Source: MedAcidi-G1 sp002294285
GTDB taxonomy: Bacteria > Actinomycetota > Acidimicrobiia > Acidimicrobiales > MedAcidi-G1
Direction: 5' to 3'
DNA: 64,000 nt
Assembly: GCA_963999645.1 (NCBI GenBank)
Contig: CAXEUY010000003.1
Span: 1 to 64,000 of the forward strand
Below are positions 60,056 through 64,000 of this stretch, one piece after another (within the stretch, counting starts at the first letter, position 1; each line of letters begins with the position of its first letter). A program made the position numbers and the translations under genes. A model generated the notes under the pieces. It saw only the letters and a program-made list of their open reading frames with translations. It was not told the origin of the DNA and ran no database searches.

Positions 60056-61457
60056 AGAAATTCCTTTTCGGTTTGAAGTAACAAATTCTGCTTCCGAACT
60101 TCTGTCTGAACACTCAGGCTTGTCAGAAGGCGAGAGTAGTGGAGTGACTGTTTCAGTAGCAGGAAGATTAATGTTACGGCGTGATCAGGGAAAAATAGTT
60201 TTTGGTGTTTTGCAGGATTCGACTGCTCGCATTCAGTTATTCGCTTCGGAGAAAAATACTCCAGACTATGAATTTTTTTCCAACCTGCACTTAGGTGACT
60301 GGTTAGGTGTAACCGGAGAGGTAATCAGAACAAAAAGAGGTGAAATTTCTGTTCGAGTTGATTCTTGGGTATGTCTGGCGGAAGCGAAAAGATCTTTTCC
60401 TGATAAATGGCATGGCATCTCCGATACCGATATTCGTTATAGACAGCGTTATGTAGATCTTTGGGTAACAGAAGAGTCGCGTAAAACCTTTATAACGAGA
60501 AGTAGAATCCTGTCGTTTATCCGAAGTTGGCTTGATAGTAAGGGGTTTATGGAAGTTGAGACACCGGTTTTTCACCCAATTCCTGGAGGAGCCGCAGCTC
60601 GTCCTTTTGACACGCACCACAATGCCCTTGATGTTGATTTATTTTTACGAATTGCACCTGAACTCTATTTAAAGAGGCTTGTCGTAGGAGGATTTGAAAA
60701 AGTTTATGAAATGGCACGTGTCTTCAGAAATGAAGGTATTTCAACGCGCCATAATCCAGAATTTACGATGCTTGAACTTTATGAAGCCTATGCAGACTAT
60801 GAGGACATCATGCGACTTGTAGAGGAAATGGTTTCGGAACTTGCTTTGGAGGTCTGTGGTTCAACAAAAATTGAATATGACGGTCGTGAATTAGATCTTT
60901 CACCACCTTGGGAAAGATCAAGCATGTTGGATCTTTTAAGTCAAAAAATTGATAAGGAAATCAATATACAAACTCCAATTGAAGAATTAAGAGAGCTTTG
61001 TAAGGAACATTCAGTTCCATTTGAGGATCACTATGGACCAGGGAAATTAATTCTTGAACTTTATGAAAAAACAACTGAACCAGAGTTATGGGGTCCAATT
61101 TATGTAACAGATTACCCTGAAGAAGTGTCGCCCCTTTCGAGAGCTCATAGGAGCATCCCGGGAATGGTAGAGAGATTTGAAGCGATTGTTGCAGGTAGAG
61201 AATTATGTAATGCTTTTTCGGAGGTAATCGATCCAGATGACCAAAGGTCGCGTTTTAATGCCCAAGAGAAAAGCCGTGACGCAGGAGACGAAGAGGCCAT
61301 GGTAGTTGACGAAGATTATTTAAGAGCTTTGGAATACGGATTGCCACCTACTGGTGGACTTGGAATAGGAATTGATCGCTTGGTGATGCTACTCACTGAC
61401 ACTCAGGCAATTCGTGATGTAATACTTTTCCCTACTCTGAGACCAGAGCAGGAATGA
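60045..61457 (+). CDS. lysS: Lysyl-tRNA synthetase (class II)
   Basis: Charges tRNA-Lys. The N-terminal OB-fold (about 30-110) has VSVAGRLMLRRDQGK; the class II core follows, with motif 2 RVFRNEGISTRHNPEFTMLE and motif 3 GLGIGIDRLVMLLTD. The 470 residues are slightly short of the usual 490-510, mainly at the N-terminus. ATG 60045 or 60048 begins it inside coaX. It meets the convergent polyprenyl synthase gene with a three-base gap. Confidence 0.96.
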   Translation: MMDREIPFRFEVTNSASELLSEHSGLSEGESSGVTVSVAGRLMLRRDQGKIVFGVLQDSTARIQLFASEKNTPDYEFFSNLHLGDWLGVTGEVIRTKRGEISVRVDSWVCLAEAKRSFPDKWHGISDTDIRYRQRYVDLWVTEESRKTFITRSRILSFIRSWLDSKGFMEVETPVFHPIPGGAAARPFDTHHNALDVDLFLRIAPELYLKRLVVGGFEKVYEMARVFRNEGISTRHNPEFTMLELYEAYADYEDIMRLVEEMVSELALEVCGSTKIEYDGRELDLSPPWERSSMLDLLSQKIDKEINIQTPIEELRELCKEHSVPFEDHYGPGKLILELYEKTTEPELWGPIYVTDYPEEVSPLSRAHRSIPGMVERFEAIVAGRELCNAFSEVIDPDDQRSRFNAQEKSRDAGDEEAMVVDEDYLRALEYGLPPTGGLGIGIDRLVMLLTDTQAIRDVILFPTLRPEQE

Positions 61458-61460
61458 TCA

Positions 61461-62468
61461 TTATTTAAAACGGTTAACTTGATTTGTGAGGATATCACAA
61501 GTCGATTTGAGAATTTCCGCTGTAGGGCTATTGGGAAGGCTTGTTAAAGATTCCTGAGCTTTTTTCGTGAATCCTAGAGCTGTTTCTATTGTTGATTCGA
61601 TAGCTTCATCTGCCCTGATAAGTTCCAAAGCTTTGTCTCGTTTATCACCATCAATAGAACTAGTTAGTAAATCTTTTAAAGCTTCAGAATTTGTCCCTTT
61701 GAGGGCCCGAATAACAGGCAGAGTATAAACACCCTCCAGTAAGTCATTACCCGAAGGTTTTCCAAGTTCTTTTTCGGTTGCCATTACATCTAATAAATCG
61801 TCAACAATTTGAAAGGCAACTCCATATAGATTTCCAAACTGTGTAACCGCATCGACTACTTCAGACGGGTAATCAGAAACAATTGCTCCCACTTTCGCTG
61901 AAGCTGAAAGAAGGGCGCTAGTTTTTCCAGAAATTGATGACATGTATGCTTCTTCACTTCTTGTGATGTCATAAGCAGAGTTGACTTCACGAATTTGGCC
62001 TTCGCAAAGAGAAGCAATTGTCGAAGCAAGTAGAGCAGCTACCTCAGCTCCTAGTTCAGCAGCGATTTCAGATGCCCTTGCTAGCAGGTAGTCTCCGCCG
62101 AGAATAGCTTCACGATTCCCCCATTCTTCGTTGACACTTGTAACATTTCGACGAGTTTTTGCCCCGTCCATAACATCATCGTGATAGAGAGAGCCCTGAT
62201 GGACTAGCTCAACGGCCACTCCTCCCAGGATCACTTCTTGTGTTGGAGCGGTTGGTTGATTTTCAAGTATTTGGGAAGAGGCGATAGTTAGACTCGGTCT
62301 TATCCGCTTGCCTCCTGCATCTATCAGATGACGTGAAAGTTTTGTAAGAAGGGGTTCTTCAGCTTTGACAGCTATTCTTAGTTCGTCTTCCACTCTTTCC
62401 AAAGCACTTTTAATACCTGGCAAAGTGAGGAGTGTGTATGGTTCATCCACCTGCTGAGGATACGACAT
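61461..62468 (-). CDS. Polyprenyl diphosphate synthase
   Basis: All-trans prenyl chain elongation enzyme for menaquinone side chains or similar. GGKRIRPSL opens the active site; the first aspartate-rich motif DDVMD is at 97-101 and the second, DDLLD, at 223-227. The residues before the first Asp motif (SLYHDD) are small or medium, giving no firm chain-length call. The 335 residues are typical of hepta/octaprenyl synthases. It is divergent from clpC across a 122-base gap. Confidence 0.93.
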   Translation of the reverse strand: MSYPQQVDEPYTLLTLPGIKSALERVEDELRIAVKAEEPLLTKLSRHLIDAGGKRIRPSLTIASSQILENQPTAPTQEVILGGVAVELVHQGSLYHDDVMDGAKTRRNVTSVNEEWGNREAILGGDYLLARASEIAAELGAEVAALLASTIASLCEGQIREVNSAYDITRSEEAYMSSISGKTSALLSASAKVGAIVSDYPSEVVDAVTQFGNLYGVAFQIVDDLLDVMATEKELGKPSGNDLLEGVYTLPVIRALKGTNSEALKDLLTSSIDGDKRDKALELIRADEAIESTIETALGFTKKAQESLTSLPNSPTAEILKSTCDILTNQVNRFK

Positions 62469-62590
62469 TTTTACCTTCTCTTGAAACTGCTAAAGAAAGG
62501 ATATTCAAAATAGCTGTTTTACTTAATAGTGGTACATTACAGAATAGATACACTTGATTATCAGTTACTTTATTTTTGGGAGAAAACCAG

Positions 62591-64000
62591 TTGTTTGAGA
62601 GGTTTACAGATAGAGCCCGTCGTGTGGTGGTATTGGCTCAGGAGGAAGCGCGCCTACTGAACCACAATTACATAGGAACCGAGCATATCTTACTTGGACT
62701 TATCCATGAGGGAGAAGGGGTAGCCGCTAAAGCACTTGAATCTCTGGGTATTTCGCTTGAAGGAGTTCGTGGTCAAGTGGAGGAACTAATTGGTCAAGGA
62801 GGCAGTTCTCCAAGTGGCCACATTCCTTTTACACCACGCGCGAAAAAAGTCTTGGAGCTGTCTTTAAGAGAGGCTCTTCAATTAGGTCACAATTACATTG
62901 GAACGGAACACATACTTTTGGGCTTGATACGTGAAGGAGAAGGTGTAGCTGCCCAAGTATTAGTTAAGTTGGGCGCGGATTTATCTAGAGTTCGTCAACA
63001 AGTTATTCAACTTCTGTCTGGTTATGCAGGATCAGGTGGTCCAATGGGGGCTGCTTCTGAGAAGGCTGGCGCAACAACCGGAAGTAGAGGATCGGAATCA
63101 CAGTCAGGTTCTCTTGTTTTGGACCAATTTGGAAGAAATCTTACACAAGCTGCAGTAGAGAAAAAGCTAGATCCTGTAATTGGCAGAAAACGCGAGTTAG
63201 AAAGAGTAATGCAAGTCTTATCGCGTAGAACAAAAAATAATCCTGTTCTAGTAGGAGAACCTGGCGTTGGTAAAACAGCTATTGTCGAAGGTCTCGCTCA
63301 GATGGTCGCTGGTGGTGATGTTCCCGAAACTATTCAGGGTAAACAAATTTACACTTTAGATTTAGGTGCTTTGGTTGCTGGTAGCCGTTATCGAGGTGAT
63401 TTTGAAGAACGTCTAAAGAAAGTTTTGAAAGAAATTAAAACAAGAGGTGACATTGTCCTATTTATTGACGAAATTCATACCTTGGTTGGAGCAGGTGCAG
63501 CAGAAGGAGCAATAGATGCAGCCTCTATTTTGAAACCTATGTTGGCCAGAGGTGAATTGCAGACAATTGGAGCCACCACTTTAGAAGAATATAGAAAACA
63601 TATAGAAAAAGATGCTGCTCTAGAAAGAAGGTTCCAACCAATAACCGTTGATGAGCCTGACGTTGCTCACACTATTGAAATTTTAAAAGGTTTACGAGAG
63701 CGCTATGAAACACATCATCGAGTAACAATTACTGATCAGGCTCTCATCGCTGCTGCTAATTTGGCAGATCGTTATATTTCTGACCGGCATCTTCCAGACA
63801 AAGCAATTGATCTGATTGATGAAGCTGGTTCTCGTCTTAGATTAAGACGAATGAATACTCCGGATGATTTGAGGGAACTTGAAGTCGAATTAGCTGAAGT
63901 AGTCCAACGCAAAAAAGCAGCTGTGGAATCTCAAGACTTTGAAGAAGCGGGAAATTTGCGTGATCGTGAAAAAGAATTAATTGCAAAGAAGACTGAAAGA
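62591..64000 (+). CDS. clpC: ATP-dependent Clp protease ATPase subunit ClpC (partial)
   Basis: Unfoldase that feeds ClpP. The frame opens at TTG 62591 (MFERFTDRARRVVVLAQEEARLL) with GGGAG upstream, and runs off the right edge after 470 codons. Two Clp N repeats cover about residues 1-140, each with NYIGTEHILLGLI. The first AAA module follows, with Walker A GEPGVGKT at 222-229 and Walker B D293-E294. Near the edge, EEAGNLRDREKEL is the UVR motif of ClpC, distinguishing it from ClpA/ClpB. The second AAA module lies outside. Confidence 0.97.
   Translation, partial: MFERFTDRARRVVVLAQEEARLLNHNYIGTEHILLGLIHEGEGVAAKALESLGISLEGVRGQVEELIGQGGSSPSGHIPFTPRAKKVLELSLREALQLGHNYIGTEHILLGLIREGEGVAAQVLVKLGADLSRVRQQVIQLLSGYAGSGGPMGAASEKAGATTGSRGSESQSGSLVLDQFGRNLTQAAVEKKLDPVIGRKRELERVMQVLSRRTKNNPVLVGEPGVGKTAIVEGLAQMVAGGDVPETIQGKQIYTLDLGALVAGSRYRGDFEERLKKVLKEIKTRGDIVLFIDEIHTLVGAGAAEGAIDAASILKPMLARGELQTIGATTLEEYRKHIEKDAALERRFQPITVDEPDVAHTIEILKGLRERYETHHRVTITDQALIAAANLADRYISDRHLPDKAIDLIDEAGSRLRLRRMNTPDDLRELEVELAEVVQRKKAAVESQDFEEAGNLRDREKELIAKKTER

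Overview
This window is a core-genome stretch of a low-GC (roughly 40% by eye) actinobacterium. The signs are a short adenylate kinase without a LID insert, a zincin_2/DUF2342 metalloprotease beside tilS and hpt, type III pantothenate kinase, ClpC, and actinobacterial RpoB/RpoC proteins lacking the large proteobacterial inserts. The A+T-rich code, tight packing and overlapping genes suggest a pelagic Acidimicrobiia-type lineage; that placement is inference and needs a marker-gene tree.

Layout. 1-8429: end of rplJ, then rplL-rpoB-rpoC. 8430-13078: the str operon (rpsL, rpsG, fusA, tuf) ending in rpsJ. 13075-14223: an AI-2E family membrane protein on the opposite strand, which splits rpsJ from the rest of the S10 operon. 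14224-25805: a new promoter and structured leader, then the S10/spc cluster from rplC to secY and adk. 25806-31111: infA, rpmJ, rpsM, rpsK, rpsD, rpoA, rplQ, truA, rplM, rpsI. 31151-38836: envelope precursor and cofactor genes (glmM, an oversized glmS, acpS, nnr, alr). 38843-44275: a queuosine-mannosyltransferase-like glycosyltransferase, a P1-family peptidase, a family 4 uracil-DNA glycosylase, and the t6A/RimI genes tsaE-tsaB-rimI-tsaD. 44276-46476: groES-groEL with a strong terminator. 46499-54834: a Nudix hydrolase, a group II amino-acid decarboxylase, guaA, an aldo/keto reductase, a GNAT acetyltransferase, an unrecognised protein and a PcrA/UvrD helicase. 54885-59098: tRNA-Thr, a 44-residue membrane protein, a zincin, tilS, hpt, a phosphatase-like protein that lacks its catalytic residues, and panC. 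59261-64000: coaX, lysS, a polyprenyl diphosphate synthase (minus strand) and the start of clpC.

The genes mostly serve transcription, translation and protein folding, with small blocks for UDP-GlcNAc, D-alanine, CoA, purine, t6A and isoprenoid synthesis. All but two genes read on the plus strand and many overlap by 1-20 bases, so translational coupling is likely throughout.

The most notable points are: an L13 protein carrying a C-terminal domain that aligns without gaps to this organism's own RNA polymerase alpha CTD; a 1137-residue GlmS; a promoter-plus-start motif repeated ahead of rplC, infA and groES (weaker ahead of rplM); an infA gene that appears to start at CTG; repeat-built tails on L10, L22 and S17; and a pseudo-phosphatase between hpt and panC. 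No insertion sequence, prophage, CRISPR array or integrase was seen.
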